A stretch of 64,000 bases of DNA from Streptomyces zhaozhouensis. Lineage in GTDB: Bacteria; Actinomycetota; Actinomycetes; Streptomycetales; Streptomycetaceae. Under the pieces are notes generated by a model. That model saw only the letters and a list, made by a program, of their open reading frames with translations. It searched no databases and had not been told where the DNA came from. The DNA lies in assembly GCF_900230195.1 (NCBI RefSeq), contig NZ_OCNE01000001.1:1-64000 (forward strand), in the 5' to 3' direction. Position 1 is the first letter of the stretch, and the number at the start of each line of letters is the position of its first letter. Below, piece by piece: positions 1 through 8,306 of this stretch. Made by a program: the position numbers and the translations under genes.

Positions 1-320
1 AAATAACTCAAAAATCTGGCATTGACTTTTGGCACGCTGTTGAGTTCTCAAGGAACGGACGCTTCCTTCAAACCCCTCTCAGGGCCCTCCGGGCGCTTCC
101 CTTCGCTGTGTCCACTACTTTAGAACCAACCCCGCCCGAATTCCAAATCGGGTTCCTCCTGGTTGTTTTCGGCAAGCCGAAAAAGGCCCCGGAGGGAGAG
201 TCCGCTGCTTTGTAGTGGGTTGTCGCCCAAGCTGCTCCGAAGGGTCTGACGACCGTCTTCCAGGAGCGTCTGCTTCAGGCGACTCGATCTACATTACGAC
301 CCTGTTGCCCCGGCGTCAAG
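1..320 (-). promoter_or_regulatory. rRNA operon promoter and leader region
   Basis: Read on the minus strand, this stretch has the layout of a Streptomyces rrn upstream region. A sigma-70-like promoter TTGACG (314-319), 17 bp, TAATGT lies near 291-296. A second is TTGGAA (141-146), 18 bp, TAAAGT (117-122). Near the left edge comes the antitermination/processing segment containing TTGAGAACTCAACAGCGTGC (33-52), followed by an AT-rich run. This order is typical of the region just before 16S rRNA, so a 16S gene should start left of base 1. No protein-coding gene is seen in 1-293. The upstream promoter lies inside the 3' end of the glycosylase gene. Confidence 0.82.
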
Positions 321-968
321 CCGCGCAGCTCGTCGCCGGGGTTGGTGGGCCCGGTAGGGGCTGACGGTGGGGTCGTCCGCGATCCAGTAGCGCCACGGGT
401 GCACCGCGCCGGGGCCCGATATCCCGGTGCGTGGGCCGCTGTTGACCAGTCGGCTGACGGCGGGCGTGCCCTGCCGGACGCGGAGTGGGGCGGCGGGGTC
501 CGCCCCGCAGACATCCGTGCCGTTCAGTGCGCGGTCCACGTCGAGCGCGGTGGCCAGGCGGGCCGGCCCCTTGGCCAGCTCGTGGTCCTTGCGCGCCTTC
601 GGCCGGCGTGCGCGGGCCAGTTCGGTCCCGGTGAGGATCTCGCCGGCGCGGAGCAGCACACCGCTCGCGTGGCCCTCGGGTCCGCAGACCAGGTTGAGGC
701 AGTGCCACATGCCGTAGGTGAAGTAGACGTAGGCGTGGCCAGGCGGCCCGTACATCGAGGCGTTGCGCTCGGTGCGACCGCGGTAGGCGTGGGAGCCGGG
801 GTCGATCTCGCCCGCGTAGGCCTCGACCTCGGTGATCCGGACGGTGATCGTCCCCTCCTCGGAGGTACGGACCAGGGTGCGGCCGAGCAGCTCGGGCGCG
901 ACGTCGAGCACCGGTCGGTCGAAGAAGTCGCGGGGCAGCGGCTGCTCGGGGCTGGGCTTCGTCGGCAC
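294..968 (-). CDS. DNA-3-methyladenine glycosylase (AAG/MPG family)
   Basis: A 224-aa protein of the alkyladenine glycosylase family, which removes alkylated purines such as 3-methyladenine from DNA to start base excision repair. Family motifs are present in order: [17 protein letters not shown] near residue 14, the catalytic-region ITEVEAYAG near 45 and [19 protein letters not shown] near 74-92, and a C-terminal GPRTGIS loop. Length is normal for bacterial members. The start is GTG at 968, preceded by AGGAAG. The gene diverges from the PEBP gene. Its last 30 bases overlap the upstream rRNA promoter, so transcription of the two may interact. Confidence 0.93.
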   Translation of the reverse strand: MPTKPSPEQPLPRDFFDRPVLDVAPELLGRTLVRTSEEGTITVRITEVEAYAGEIDPGSHAYRGRTERNASMYGPPGHAYVYFTYGMWHCLNLVCGPEGHASGVLLRAGEILTGTELARARRPKARKDHELAKGPARLATALDVDRALNGTDVCGADPAAPLRVRQGTPAVSRLVNSGPRTGISGPGAVHPWRYWIADDPTVSPYRAHQPRRRAARLDAGATGS

Positions 969-1082
969 GTGGATCTTCCTGCGTCTTCCTCGGGTCTTCC
1001 CGCGGCTCTTCGGGTCTCCTGGGTGGTCCGCTGACTAGGCTAACGGGGCCAGCAAACCGTTCGACGAGGAGGTTTCCGCTCT

Positions 1083-1616
1083 ATGTCCGAGTTGCGCCGT
1101 CGTCCCCTGCCCCACGACTTCCACCCGCCGGTGGCCGCGTTCGAGGTGACCAGCGAGGGGTTCGACGAGGGGGCGACCCTGCCCGACGCGCAGGTGCACG
1201 CCGGGGGCAACACCTCGCCTCAGCTCAGCTGGTCCGGGGCTCCCGAGGGCACCCGGAGCTACGCCGTCACCTGCTACGACCCGGACGCGCCGACCGGGAG
1301 CGGGTTCTGGCACTGGGTGCTGTTCGACCTGCCCGCCTCGGTGACCGAGCTGCCGGCGGGGGCCGGGGCCGCGGGCGGCGCCGGGTTGCCGGACGGGGCG
1401 GTGCAGGCGCGCAACGACTACGGGACGCGGGACTTCGGCGGGGCCGCGCCGCCGCCCGGTGACGGGCCCCACCGCTACGTCTTCACCGTCTACGCCGTGG
1501 ACCAGGAGAAGCTGGGCCCGGACGAGAACGCGACGCCCGCCCAGGTCGGGTTCATGCTGCGCTTCCACGCGATCGGGCGGGCGCGGCTGATCGCCGAGTA
1601 CGAGGTGCCCGCCTGA
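1083..1616 (+). CDS. YbhB/YbcL-family PEBP (Raf kinase inhibitor-like) protein
   Basis: A 177-aa phosphatidylethanolamine-binding-protein homologue. The family signature is clear: NTSPQLSWSGAPEGTRSYAVTCYDPDAP around residues 42-70 (with the DPDAP loop), FWHWVLFDLP, and GPHRYVFTVYAVD near 128-140. Bacterial members are cytosolic and of uncertain role; ligand binding and effects on phosphorylation have been proposed for the wider family. The ATG at 1083 follows GAGGAGG. It is a single-gene unit closed by a strong hairpin at 1642-1676. Confidence 0.92.
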   Translation: MSELRRRPLPHDFHPPVAAFEVTSEGFDEGATLPDAQVHAGGNTSPQLSWSGAPEGTRSYAVTCYDPDAPTGSGFWHWVLFDLPASVTELPAGAGAAGGAGLPDGAVQARNDYGTRDFGGAAPPPGDGPHRYVFTVYAVDQEKLGPDENATPAQVGFMLRFHAIGRARLIAEYEVPA

Positions 1617-1641
1617 GGCGGTGCCCCGCGTACCCGAGGAG

Positions 1642-1676
1642 CGACGGACGGGTCCCCGGCGGGGGCCCGTCCGTCG
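1642..1676 (+). terminator. hairpin terminator after the PEBP gene
   Basis: An 11-bp perfect stem, CGACGGACGGG (1642-1652) with CCCGTCCGTCG (1666-1676), and a 13-base loop. It begins 25 bases after the PEBP stop codon and is followed by a short T-containing run. Confidence 0.75.
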
Positions 1677-1798
1677 TTCATCTCCCGTTCCCGTGCCGTG
1701 GAGGCGGGGGAAATTGCGTTGTCCGACCGTGGTGGTGGCGGCACAGTGGGTGCCGGACCGCCGGGGGTGGCGGTGCGGGAGACGGGGAGGTGGTCGGG

Positions 1799-2323
1799 GT
1801 GTCGGGAACCCTGGTGTTGAACGCGAGCTACGAGCCGCTGTCGACGGTTTCGCCGCGTCGGGCCGTGGTGCTGGTGTTGCAGCGCAAGGCGGACCTGGAG
1901 CACGCGGTGCCGGGTGTGCACTTCCGGGCGGCGGCCCTCGACCTCCCGGTTCCCCAGGTGATCAGGTTGCGGCGATTTGTGAAGGTTCCCTTTCGACAAC
2001 AGGCGCCCTGGTCACGCCGGGGGGTGCTGGTCAGGGACAGGCACCGCTGTGCCTACTGCGGTCGGCGGGCGAGCACGGTGGACCACCTGGTGCCGCGTTC
2101 GCGCGGGGGTGGGGACACCTGGTTGAACACGGTCGCCGCCTGCGCGGACGACAACCGCCGCAAGGCGAACCGGACGCCGGCCGAGGCCGGGATGCGGCTG
2201 CTGGTCGAGCCGTTCCAGCCGACTCCGGCGGACGCCCTGGTGCTGGCGCTGGGAGCGGGGGGCGCGTCCGCCGCGCTGCCGGAGTGGCTGGCGGCGCGGA
2301 CCGGGATGGCCGGCGCCGCCTGA
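1799..2323 (+). CDS. HNH endonuclease
   Basis: A 174-aa HNH-domain protein. The N-terminal half, starting VLNASYEPL, is typical of actinobacterial HNH proteins. The nuclease motif follows at about residues 84-125: CAYCGR, then DHLVPRSRGG (the catalytic His region), W-x2-NTVAAC and DDNRRKAN. Such proteins cleave or nick DNA with a single metal ion; the substrate here is unknown. GTG at 1799 is preferred because GGGGAGG (1784-1790) sits 8 bases before it; the earlier in-frame GTG at 1790 overlaps that ribosome binding site. The gene stands alone and converges on the SPFH gene across a long hairpin. Confidence 0.88.
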   Translation: MSGTLVLNASYEPLSTVSPRRAVVLVLQRKADLEHAVPGVHFRAAALDLPVPQVIRLRRFVKVPFRQQAPWSRRGVLVRDRHRCAYCGRRASTVDHLVPRSRGGGDTWLNTVAACADDNRRKANRTPAEAGMRLLVEPFQPTPADALVLALGAGGASAALPEWLAARTGMAGAA

Positions 2324-2334
2324 CCTTCCGCGCC

Positions 2335-2400
2335 CGACGGCGACGCGACGGTGCCGCCCGCGGAGATCGACTCCCGGGCGGCACCGTCGCGTCGCCGTCG
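2335..2400. terminator. 26-bp perfect hairpin between convergent genes
   Basis: Left arm 2335-2360 and right arm 2375-2400 are perfect reverse complements over 26 bp, with a 14-base loop (CGGAGATCGACTCC). It lies between the convergent HNH and SPFH genes and should act as a bidirectional terminator. The arms are unusually long for such a site. Confidence 0.85.
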
Positions 2401-2418
2401 TGGGTGAGCGCCGCGGGC

Positions 2419-3387
2419 TCACTCGATGCGGGGGCGCTCCCGGGGGGCCGGGGGCTTGTCGAGGGCCGGCTGGCCCCCGCCGTTGCCACCGCCGCCGTTG
2501 TCGTTGTCCCCGGCGCCGGTGAGGCGGTTGAGGTTGCCGCCCAGGCCCTTGAGCGCGTCGCCGATCTCGCTGGGCACGATCCAGAGCTTGTTGGAGTCGC
2601 CCTCGGCGATCTTCGGCAGCATCTGCACGTACTGGTAGGAGAGCAGCTTCTGGTCCGCGTCGCCCGCGTGGATCGCCTCGAAGACGGTGCGGATCGCCTG
2701 GGCCTCACCCTCGGAACGGAGGGCGGCGGCGCGGGCGTCACCCTCGGCGCGCAGGATCTCGGACTGCTTGGCGCCCTCGGCCTGGAGGATCTCGGACTGC
2801 CGCACACCCTCGGCCTGGAGGATCGCCGCGCGCTTGTCACGGTCGGCGCGCATCTGCTTCTCCATCGAGTCCTGGATGGAGGTCGGCGGCTCGATCGCCT
2901 TCAGCTCGACGCGGTTGACGCGGATGCCCCACTTGCCGGTCGCCTCGTCGAGGACGCCGCGCAGTGCCGCGTTGATCTCCTCGCGGGAGGTCAGGGTGCG
3001 CTCCAGGTCCATGCCGCCGATGATGTTCCGCAGGGTGGTGACGGTCAGCTGCTCGATGGCCTGGATGTAGTTGGAGACCTCGTAGGTCGCCGCCCGCGCG
3101 TCCGTCACCTGGTAGTAGATGACGGTGTCGATGTTGACCACCAGGTTGTCCTGGGTGATCACCGGCTGCGGCGGGAAGGGAACGACCTGTTCCCGCAGGT
3201 CGATCCGGTTGCGGATGCGGTCGATGAAGGGAACGACGATGTTGAGGCCGGCGTTCAGGGTGCGGGTGTAGCGGCCGAAGCGCTCCACGATGGCCGCGCT
3301 GGCCTGCTGGATCACCTGGATCGTTTGGACGAGCGCGATGACGACCAGCACCACCAGGATGATCAGCACGATGATGATGGCGTCCAT
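2419..3387 (-). CDS. SPFH/band 7 (stomatin-like) membrane protein
   Basis: A 322-aa stomatin/prohibitin-class protein. An N-terminal membrane segment (about residues 3-25) leads into the SPFH domain (about 27-210; VERFGRYTRTLNAGLNIVVPF, QDNLVVNIDTVIYYQV). A coiled coil follows with repeated QAEG/RAEG heptads (EILQAEGAKQSEILRAEGDA region), then a Gly/Asn-rich tail. Family members assemble into membrane rings that scaffold microdomains. AAGGGGAG precedes the ATG at 3387. The gene for its usual partner NfeD lies 56 bp upstream on the same strand. Confidence 0.93.
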   Translation of the reverse strand: MDAIIIVLIILVVLVVIALVQTIQVIQQASAAIVERFGRYTRTLNAGLNIVVPFIDRIRNRIDLREQVVPFPPQPVITQDNLVVNIDTVIYYQVTDARAATYEVSNYIQAIEQLTVTTLRNIIGGMDLERTLTSREEINAALRGVLDEATGKWGIRVNRVELKAIEPPTSIQDSMEKQMRADRDKRAAILQAEGVRQSEILQAEGAKQSEILRAEGDARAAALRSEGEAQAIRTVFEAIHAGDADQKLLSYQYVQMLPKIAEGDSNKLWIVPSEIGDALKGLGGNLNRLTGAGDNDNGGGGNGGGQPALDKPPAPRERPRIE

Positions 3388-3443
3388 CGTGTACTCCCCT
3401 TGCTGCTAGTTGAGTTGGGACGGTTGGGGTGTCGCGGCGACCA

Positions 3444-3866
3444 TCACATCACGATGGCGGTGGCGCCGTCGATCTCGACGACGCTGACCTGGGTGCCGGG
3501 CTCGAAGGCGTCGTCGTCGCCCAGGGACCGGGCCGACCACTCCTCGCCGGCGAGCTTGATCCGGCCGTTGTTGGCGTCGACGCGCTCCAGCACGAGGGCG
3601 GACCGTCCCTTCAGGGCGTCGACGCCGCTGCGCAGCTCGGGTGGGCCGTTGCGGGAACGGCGGGCGATCGGGCGCACGACGGCGATCAGCGCCGTGGAGA
3701 CCACGGCGAACACCACGACCTGGAGGACCAGGTTGTCCGTGAGCGAGGCGGTGACCGCGGCCGCCACGGCGCCGGCGCCGAGCATCCCCAGCTCCGGCAT
3801 GGTGGTGAGCACCAGTGCGATGCCGAATCCTCCGGCGGCTATCAGCCACCACACCCAGAAGTCCAC
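3444..3866 (-). CDS. NfeD-family membrane protein
   Basis: A 140-aa short NfeD protein: N-terminal hydrophobic segments (WVWWLIAAGGFGIALVL, then MLGAGAVAAAVTASL and LVLQVVVFAVVSTALIAVV) are followed by a C-terminal OB-fold domain (about residues 80-140; LKGRSALVLERVD, GEEWSARS). NfeD and stomatin-like genes are a conserved pair thought to organise membrane domains. The frame is open further upstream, but GTG at 3866 gives the conserved membrane N-terminus; the upstream extension would be a shadow of the ABC gene. It lies 56 bp before the SPFH gene. Confidence 0.88.
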   Translation of the reverse strand: MDFWVWWLIAAGGFGIALVLTTMPELGMLGAGAVAAAVTASLTDNLVLQVVVFAVVSTALIAVVRPIARRSRNGPPELRSGVDALKGRSALVLERVDANNGRIKLAGEEWSARSLGDDDAFEPGTQVSVVEIDGATAIVM

Positions 3867-3933
3867 GCGCCCATCGTAGTGCCCCGGACACGCCGAGGAA
3901 CAGGGCGTCAACCGGTCAGCCGGGGCGCGGAGT

Positions 3934-4725
3934 TCAGCCGAGGGGGAGCCCCCTGGCGGTCCACCGGTCGCCCTGGCGCTCGACCACCAGCGGCAGGCCG
4001 AAGCAGCGGGAGAGCTGGGCCGAGGTGAGCGTGGCCTCCAGGGGGCCGGCGGCGAGCACCGAGCCGCCCTGGATGAGCAGCACATGGGTGAAGCCCGGTG
4101 GAATCTCCTCGACGTGGTGGGTGACCATGACCATGGCGGGGGCGTACGGGTCGCGGGCGAGGCGGCCGAGGCGGCGCACCAGGTCCTCGCGCCCGCCGAG
4201 GTCGAGCCCGGCGGCCGGCTCGTCCAGCAGCAGCAGCTCGGGATCGGTCATCAGGGCGCGGGCGATCTGGGTGCGCTTGCGCTCGCCCTCGGAGAGGGTG
4301 CCGAAGCGTCGGTCGAGGAGGTCGTTCATCCCGAGGCGGTCGAGGAACGCGCGGGCGCGCTGCTCGTCGACGGCCTCGTAGCTCTCCTGCCAGCCGGCGG
4401 TCATGCCGTAGGCGGCGGTGAGCACGGTCTGGAGCACGGTCTGGCGGCGGGAGAGCTTGTCGGCGAGGGCGCTGCTGGCCATGCCGATGCGGGGGCGCAG
4501 CTCGAAGACGTCGACGCCGCCCATCTTCTCGCCGAGGATCTGGGCCGTGCCGCTGGTGGGGAACAGATAGCTGGAGGCGACGTTCAACAGGGTGGTCTTG
4601 CCCGCTCCGTTGGGGCCAAGGATCACCCAGCGCTCGCCCTCGGCGATCGACCAGGAGACCTTGTCCACCAGAGCGCGGCCATCGCGGACCACGGATACGT
4701 CCACCAGCTCCAGTACATCGCTCAT
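3934..4725 (-). CDS. ABC transporter ATP-binding protein
   Basis: A 263-aa stand-alone ABC ATPase. Walker A is GPNGAGKTT (residues 37-45), the signature is LSEGERKR, Walker B is LLLLDEPAAGLD, and the switch His lies in MVMVTHHVEEIP. No permease gene is adjacent, so the substrate is unknown; related single ATPases resemble the ModF/YlmA type. ATG at 4725 is used because it begins the conserved MSDVLELVDVSV sequence with GGGGAG 12 bases upstream. Upstream ATGs extend the N-terminus only with low-complexity sequence. Confidence 0.9.
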   Translation of the reverse strand: MSDVLELVDVSVVRDGRALVDKVSWSIAEGERWVILGPNGAGKTTLLNVASSYLFPTSGTAQILGEKMGGVDVFELRPRIGMASSALADKLSRRQTVLQTVLTAAYGMTAGWQESYEAVDEQRARAFLDRLGMNDLLDRRFGTLSEGERKRTQIARALMTDPELLLLDEPAAGLDLGGREDLVRRLGRLARDPYAPAMVMVTHHVEEIPPGFTHVLLIQGGSVLAAGPLEATLTSAQLSRCFGLPLVVERQGDRWTARGLPLG

Positions 4726-4857
4726 GCGCGCGGTTTCTCCCCTTGCCATCGCCGTTTCGGTGCCTGTGGGCACTTCCCCAGGACAAAACCTACGCCACCT
4801 CTCACCGTCGCCGGGCGCCAGGCGGCTTGTTCCGCGTCACTCCCTAAGGTAGAGGGC

Positions 4858-5646
4858 ATGTGGGAGGAACCTCGTGTGGGGCGGCTGGCCGCCTGGGGCA
4901 ACGCGTTGCTGGCCGGTCTGGTGTCGCCGGACGACGCGGCCGCCGGTGCGGTCGGGGAGGACGCGGCGCACCGTGTGGCGGGGCTGCCGGGCGAGTCGGG
5001 GCAGGTGGGGCTGACGTTGGCGTGGGGCCGCCTGCGCGCGCTGGGAGCGGTGGGGCTGCGGATCGCGCTGCCGGCGCCGGGGCATCCGCTGGGGCTGAGC
5101 GGGCCGCCGGAGTTCAACGAGGCGGCGCTGGACGCGGGTGAGGCCGTGTTGGTCTCGGGGGCGGCGCTGGGTCTGGTGCCCGAGGTGGTCGAGCGCGGGC
5201 CGGAGGACGACACCTGGTGCGAGGTGCTGTGGCGGGTGTCGCCGGTGCGGCCGGCGCCGCCGGCCGACGTGCCGTCGCTGGGCGAGGCGGAGCGTGAGCT
5301 GGCCGAGGTGATGCGGGACGCGACGGCGGCGCTGACGGCGTTGGACGTGGCGGGTTCCGGGCCGGTGGCGGACGCCTCGCTGGCGGCGTACCGGGCGCGG
5401 ATGGAGCGGGGGCGGCAGTTGCTGGCGCCGGGGTACCCGCCGCGCGCGGTGCGGGTGTTGGAGCTGGCGTCCCGGGTGGGGGCGCTGGTGGAGATCGCGC
5501 GGGGGGACGAGGGCGGCGGCGCGGTGAGCGCCGGGGAGCTGGCCCGCCGGGAGGCGCTGCTGCGGCCGGTGGAGCGCGCGGCGCGGCGGGCGCGGGTGGC
5601 GGCGTACAACGCGTACGCGGAGGAACGGGAGCGGCAGCGGGGGTAG
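4858..5646 (+). CDS. conserved hypothetical protein
   Basis: A 262-aa protein with no domain I can name. It is Ala-, Leu-, Gly- and Glu-rich, has no signal peptide and no clear membrane segment, and contains two charged helical stretches (about residues 140-180 and 220-262) rich in Arg and Glu. Codon use fits its neighbours, with strongly G/C third positions. The ATG at 4858 follows AAGGTAGAGG. It is divergent from the ABC ATPase gene and ends before a bidirectional hairpin. Proteins of this style are common in Streptomyces, so I take it as a real gene. Confidence 0.75.
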   Translation: MWEEPRVGRLAAWGNALLAGLVSPDDAAAGAVGEDAAHRVAGLPGESGQVGLTLAWGRLRALGAVGLRIALPAPGHPLGLSGPPEFNEAALDAGEAVLVSGAALGLVPEVVERGPEDDTWCEVLWRVSPVRPAPPADVPSLGEAERELAEVMRDATAALTALDVAGSGPVADASLAAYRARMERGRQLLAPGYPPRAVRVLELASRVGALVEIARGDEGGGAVSAGELARREALLRPVERAARRARVAAYNAYAEERERQRG

Positions 5647-5671
5647 TCGGGTGCGGTGGTCGGGGAAGGGA

Positions 5672-5707
5672 GCGGCCCCCGGAGCCTGGCCGGCGTCCGG
5701 GGGCCGC
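5672..5707. terminator. bidirectional hairpin terminator
   Basis: A 12-bp perfect stem: GCGGCCCCCGGA (5672-5683) pairs with TCCGGGGGCCGC (5696-5707). It lies between the 3' ends of the convergent hypothetical gene and the first chaplin gene. Confidence 0.8.
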
Positions 5708-5724
5708 GGGTGACCCTGGTGGCG

Positions 5725-5964
5725 TCAGCTGTTGACGGCCGTGTTGCCGAAGGTCGGGTTGAGCACGCCGATCACGTTGACCGAGTTGCCGCTGACGTTG
5801 ACCGGCACGTCGACCGGGACCTGGACGTTGTTGCCCGAGATGACGCCGGGCGAGCCGGCGGCGCCGCCGATGGCGCCGGAGTCGGCGGCGGCGGTACCCG
5901 CGGCGGCGCCCAGGGCGGCGCCGGTGGCGGCGAGGACCAGGGCGGCCTTCTTCGCGTTGTTCAT
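5725..5964 (-). CDS. cysteine-free short chaplin
   Basis: A 79-aa secreted protein: signal peptide (MNNAKKAALVLAATGAALGA, cleavage after TAAA) plus one chaplin domain (SGAIGGAAGSPGVISGN, VQVPVDVPVNVSGNSVNVIG, NPTFGNTAVN). Short chaplins assemble into the amyloid-like hydrophobic sheath of aerial hyphae and spores. Most carry two Cys in this domain; here both positions are Ser/Ala, as in ChpE of S. coelicolor. AGGAGG precedes the ATG at 5964. A second, very similar gene lies 160 bp upstream. Confidence 0.93.
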   Translation of the reverse strand: MNNAKKAALVLAATGAALGAAAGTAAADSGAIGGAAGSPGVISGNNVQVPVDVPVNVSGNSVNVIGVLNPTFGNTAVNS

Positions 5965-6124
5965 GAGATGCGTTCCTCCTGGACGAATGCGTGTGCCGCG
6001 ACCCCGCTGCGGGGGTCGCGTGGTGCACAACGCGTCGATCTGACGTGCGGCACGGGCGGGCGGCCCGTTACCTCCGTTCGGATCAACGCGGGGGGCGCGG
6101 GCTGACGGTGCCCGCTCGCCCGGG

Positions 6125-6364
6125 TCAGTGGTTGACGGCGGTGTTGCCGAAGGCCGGGTTGAGCAGGCCGACCACGTTGACGGTGTTCCCGCTCACGTTG
6201 AGCGGCACGTCGACCGGGATCTGCACGCTGTTGCCGGAGGCGACGCCGGGCGAGCCGGCGGCGCCGCCGACCGCGTTGCTGTCGGCGGCGGCCACTCCGG
6301 CGCCGGTGGCGGCGATGCCGCCGACGATGAGGGCGACGGCGCCGGCCTTCTTGAAGTGGTTCAC
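6125..6364 (-). CDS. cysteine-free short chaplin (second copy)
   Basis: A 79-aa chaplin, paralogous and equal in length to the neighbour at 5725-5964. It has a signal peptide (VNHFKKAGAVALIVGG, ending GVAAA) and one chaplin domain (SNAVGGAAGSPGVASGN, VDVPLNVSGNTVNVVG, NPAFGNTAVN). It also lacks the two domain cysteines, so neither member of the pair can form the usual intramolecular disulfide. GTG at 6364 follows AAAGGAC. The 160-bp spacing leaves room for separate promoters. Both are expected to be secreted and cell-surface associated. Confidence 0.93.
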   Translation of the reverse strand: MNHFKKAGAVALIVGGIAATGAGVAAADSNAVGGAAGSPGVASGNSVQIPVDVPLNVSGNTVNVVGLLNPAFGNTAVNH

Positions 6365-6512
6365 GTCGAGTCCTTTGGCTGGGTTCTCGGGTTCTCGTCC
6401 GGGGCGGGGTTGCCCCGACTCCTCCCTCAAGAACGGCCGTCCGGCGACGGGGACACGCGCACGATCACTAGGTCACCCGATGGTATGACGAGCGGAGTTG
6501 ACCGGGTGGACG

Positions 6513-7148
6513 TCAGTCGGCCATGCCGTGGCGCACGGCCCACAGGGCGGCCTGGGTGCGGTCGGCGAGGTCCAGCTTCATCAGGATGTTGGAGACATGG
6601 GTCTTCACCGTCTTCTCCGAGAGCACCAGGGCGCGGGCGATCTCCCGGTTGGCGCGGCCCCTGGCGATCAGGGCCAGCACCTCGCGTTCCCGGTCCGTCA
6701 GCGCGCCGGCGCGGCCGCCTCCCCCGCCCTCCCCCGACAGCAGCGCGCCGGCCACCTCGGGCTGGAGCAGCACGTGGCCGGCGTGCACGGAGCGGATGGC
6801 GCCGGCCAGCGCGTCCGGGTCGATGTCCTTGTGCACATAGCCCGCGGCGCCGGCGCGCAACGCGGGGACGACGGTGCGGCGTTCCGTGAAGCTGGTGACG
6901 ACCAGCACCCGGGCGTCGCTGCCCCGCTCGCGCAGCCGGCCGAGGGCCTCGACGCCGTCGGTCCCCGGCATCTTGACGTCCATCAGGATCACGTCGGGGC
7001 GCAGCTCGGCGGCGGCGGCGACGCCCGCGGCGCCGTCGGCGGCCTCGCCGACCACCTCGATGTCGTCCTGCACCTCCAGGAAGGTGCGCAGCCCGCGCCG
7101 CACCACCTGGTGGTCGTCCACGATCAGCACGCGAATGGCGTCAGCCAC
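6513..7148 (-). CDS. LuxR/NarL-family response regulator
   Basis: A 211-aa two-component response regulator. The receiver domain (residues 5-120) has acidic pocket Asp11-Asp12, phospho-acceptor Asp57 (in LMDVKMPG) and the conserved Lys in YVHKD. A glycine-rich linker leads to a LuxR-type HTH domain (about 145-205; LTDREREVLALIARGRANRE, SEKTVKTHVSNILMKL). It binds DNA when phosphorylated by the kinase encoded immediately upstream, whose end it overlaps by 8 bp. The target is unknown; the chaplin genes downstream are a possible but unproven target. Confidence 0.95.
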   Translation of the reverse strand: MADAIRVLIVDDHQVVRRGLRTFLEVQDDIEVVGEAADGAAGVAAAAELRPDVILMDVKMPGTDGVEALGRLRERGSDARVLVVTSFTERRTVVPALRAGAAGYVHKDIDPDALAGAIRSVHAGHVLLQPEVAGALLSGEGGGGGRAGALTDREREVLALIARGRANREIARALVLSEKTVKTHVSNILMKLDLADRTQAALWAVRHGMAD

Positions 7149-8292
7149 CGGGCACCTCCATCTCGATCACGGTTCCCTCGCCCGGCGCGGAGCGCACGGT
7201 GAGCGTGCCGCCCACGGCGGAGGCCCGGTCGCGCATGGAGACCAGGCCGAGGTGGCGTCCCGCGGTGCGGACGGCGTCGGGGTCGAAGCCCGCGCCGTCG
7301 TCGCTGACCCGCAGCAGGGTGGCGCCGTCCGCGCGGCACAGCAGCACGTCGACGGTGGCGGGCGCGGCGTGCCGCAGGGCGTTGTGCAGGGCCTCCTGGG
7401 CGACGCGGAGCAGGGCGGCCTCGTGGGCGGGCGGCAGGGCGCGGATGTCGCGGCAGTCGCAGCCGACCCGGGCGGGGTGGGCGCGGTCCAGGACCTGGAC
7501 CTGGGCGCGCAGGGTGGCGGCGAGGCCGTCCTCGTCGAGGGCGGCGGGGCGCAGCTCGACGACGGCGGCGCGCAGTTCCTCGGCGGCCTCGGCGGCGAGG
7601 GCGGCGACCTGGCGCAGCTCGCCCCTGGCGCGTTCGACGTCGCGGTCCAGGAGGGTGGTGGCGGCCTGGGCGGTGAGCCGCAGGGAGAAGAGCTTCTGGG
7701 AGACGGCGTCGTGCAGCTCGTGGGCGAGGCGGGCGCGTTCGTCGGCGATGGTCAGCTCGCGGCTGCGCTCGTAGAGGCGGGCGTTGGTCAGGGCGATGGC
7801 GGCGTGTTCGGCGAGGAGGTGGAGCAGCTCCTCGTCCTCGCCGGTGAAGCCGCAGCCGTCGGGGGGCGTCGGCGCGTTCCGCGGGCAGCGCTTGTTGGCG
7901 AGGAATATGGCCCCGAGCACCTCCTCGCCGTCGGCGATCGGCATCCCGAGGAAGTCGGTCATCTCGGGGTGGGCGGAGGGCCAGCCCTCGAAGCGCGGGT
8001 CGAGGCGGACGTCGGGCAGCCGGACGGGGGCGGCCGTGTTGAGCATGGCGGCGAGGATGCCGTGCTGGCGGGGCAGCGGGCCGATGGCCTTCCACTGCCG
8101 GTCGGTGACGCCGTCGACGAGGAACTGGGCGAAGCCGCCGTTGCCGTCGGGGACGCCGAGCGCGGCGTAGCGGGCGTCCAGCAGCTCGCGGGCGGAGCGC
8201 ACGATGGTCTGGAGCACGTCGTGCACCTGGAGCGTGCGGTTCATGGCCAGCAGCGCGGCGCTTACCGCGGCCAGACCGGTGGGTGGGCCCAT
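7141..8292 (-). CDS. GAF-domain sensor histidine kinase (HPK7/NarL type)
   Basis: A 383-aa soluble sensor kinase: an N-terminal GAF domain (about residues 25-170), then the HisKA_3 motif ARLAHELHDAVSQKLF with His194 as likely phospho-acceptor, and a HATPase domain (VAQEALHNALRHA N-box, SDDGAGFDP G1 box, GLVSMRDRA). There is no transmembrane segment, so the signal is probably cytosolic. GAF Cys136 and Cys147 could form a redox or metal site; that is a guess. The partner regulator overlaps its 3' end. TAACGT lies 7 bases before the ATG and no Shine-Dalgarno is seen, suggesting a leaderless message. Confidence 0.94.
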   Translation of the reverse strand: MGPPTGLAAVSAALLAMNRTLQVHDVLQTIVRSARELLDARYAALGVPDGNGGFAQFLVDGVTDRQWKAIGPLPRQHGILAAMLNTAAPVRLPDVRLDPRFEGWPSAHPEMTDFLGMPIADGEEVLGAIFLANKRCPRNAPTPPDGCGFTGEDEELLHLLAEHAAIALTNARLYERSRELTIADERARLAHELHDAVSQKLFSLRLTAQAATTLLDRDVERARGELRQVAALAAEAAEELRAAVVELRPAALDEDGLAATLRAQVQVLDRAHPARVGCDCRDIRALPPAHEAALLRVAQEALHNALRHAAPATVDVLLCRADGATLLRVSDDGAGFDPDAVRTAGRHLGLVSMRDRASAVGGTLTVRSAPGEGTVIEMEVPGG

Positions 8293-8306
8293 GGGCGAAA
8301 CGTTAA

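Noticed and set aside
1621..3879. A 752-codon plus-strand open frame across the HNH and SPFH genes
   Set aside because: It spans two real genes in other frames or strands and a perfect terminator, and its translation is low-complexity Gly/Arg/Asp-rich.
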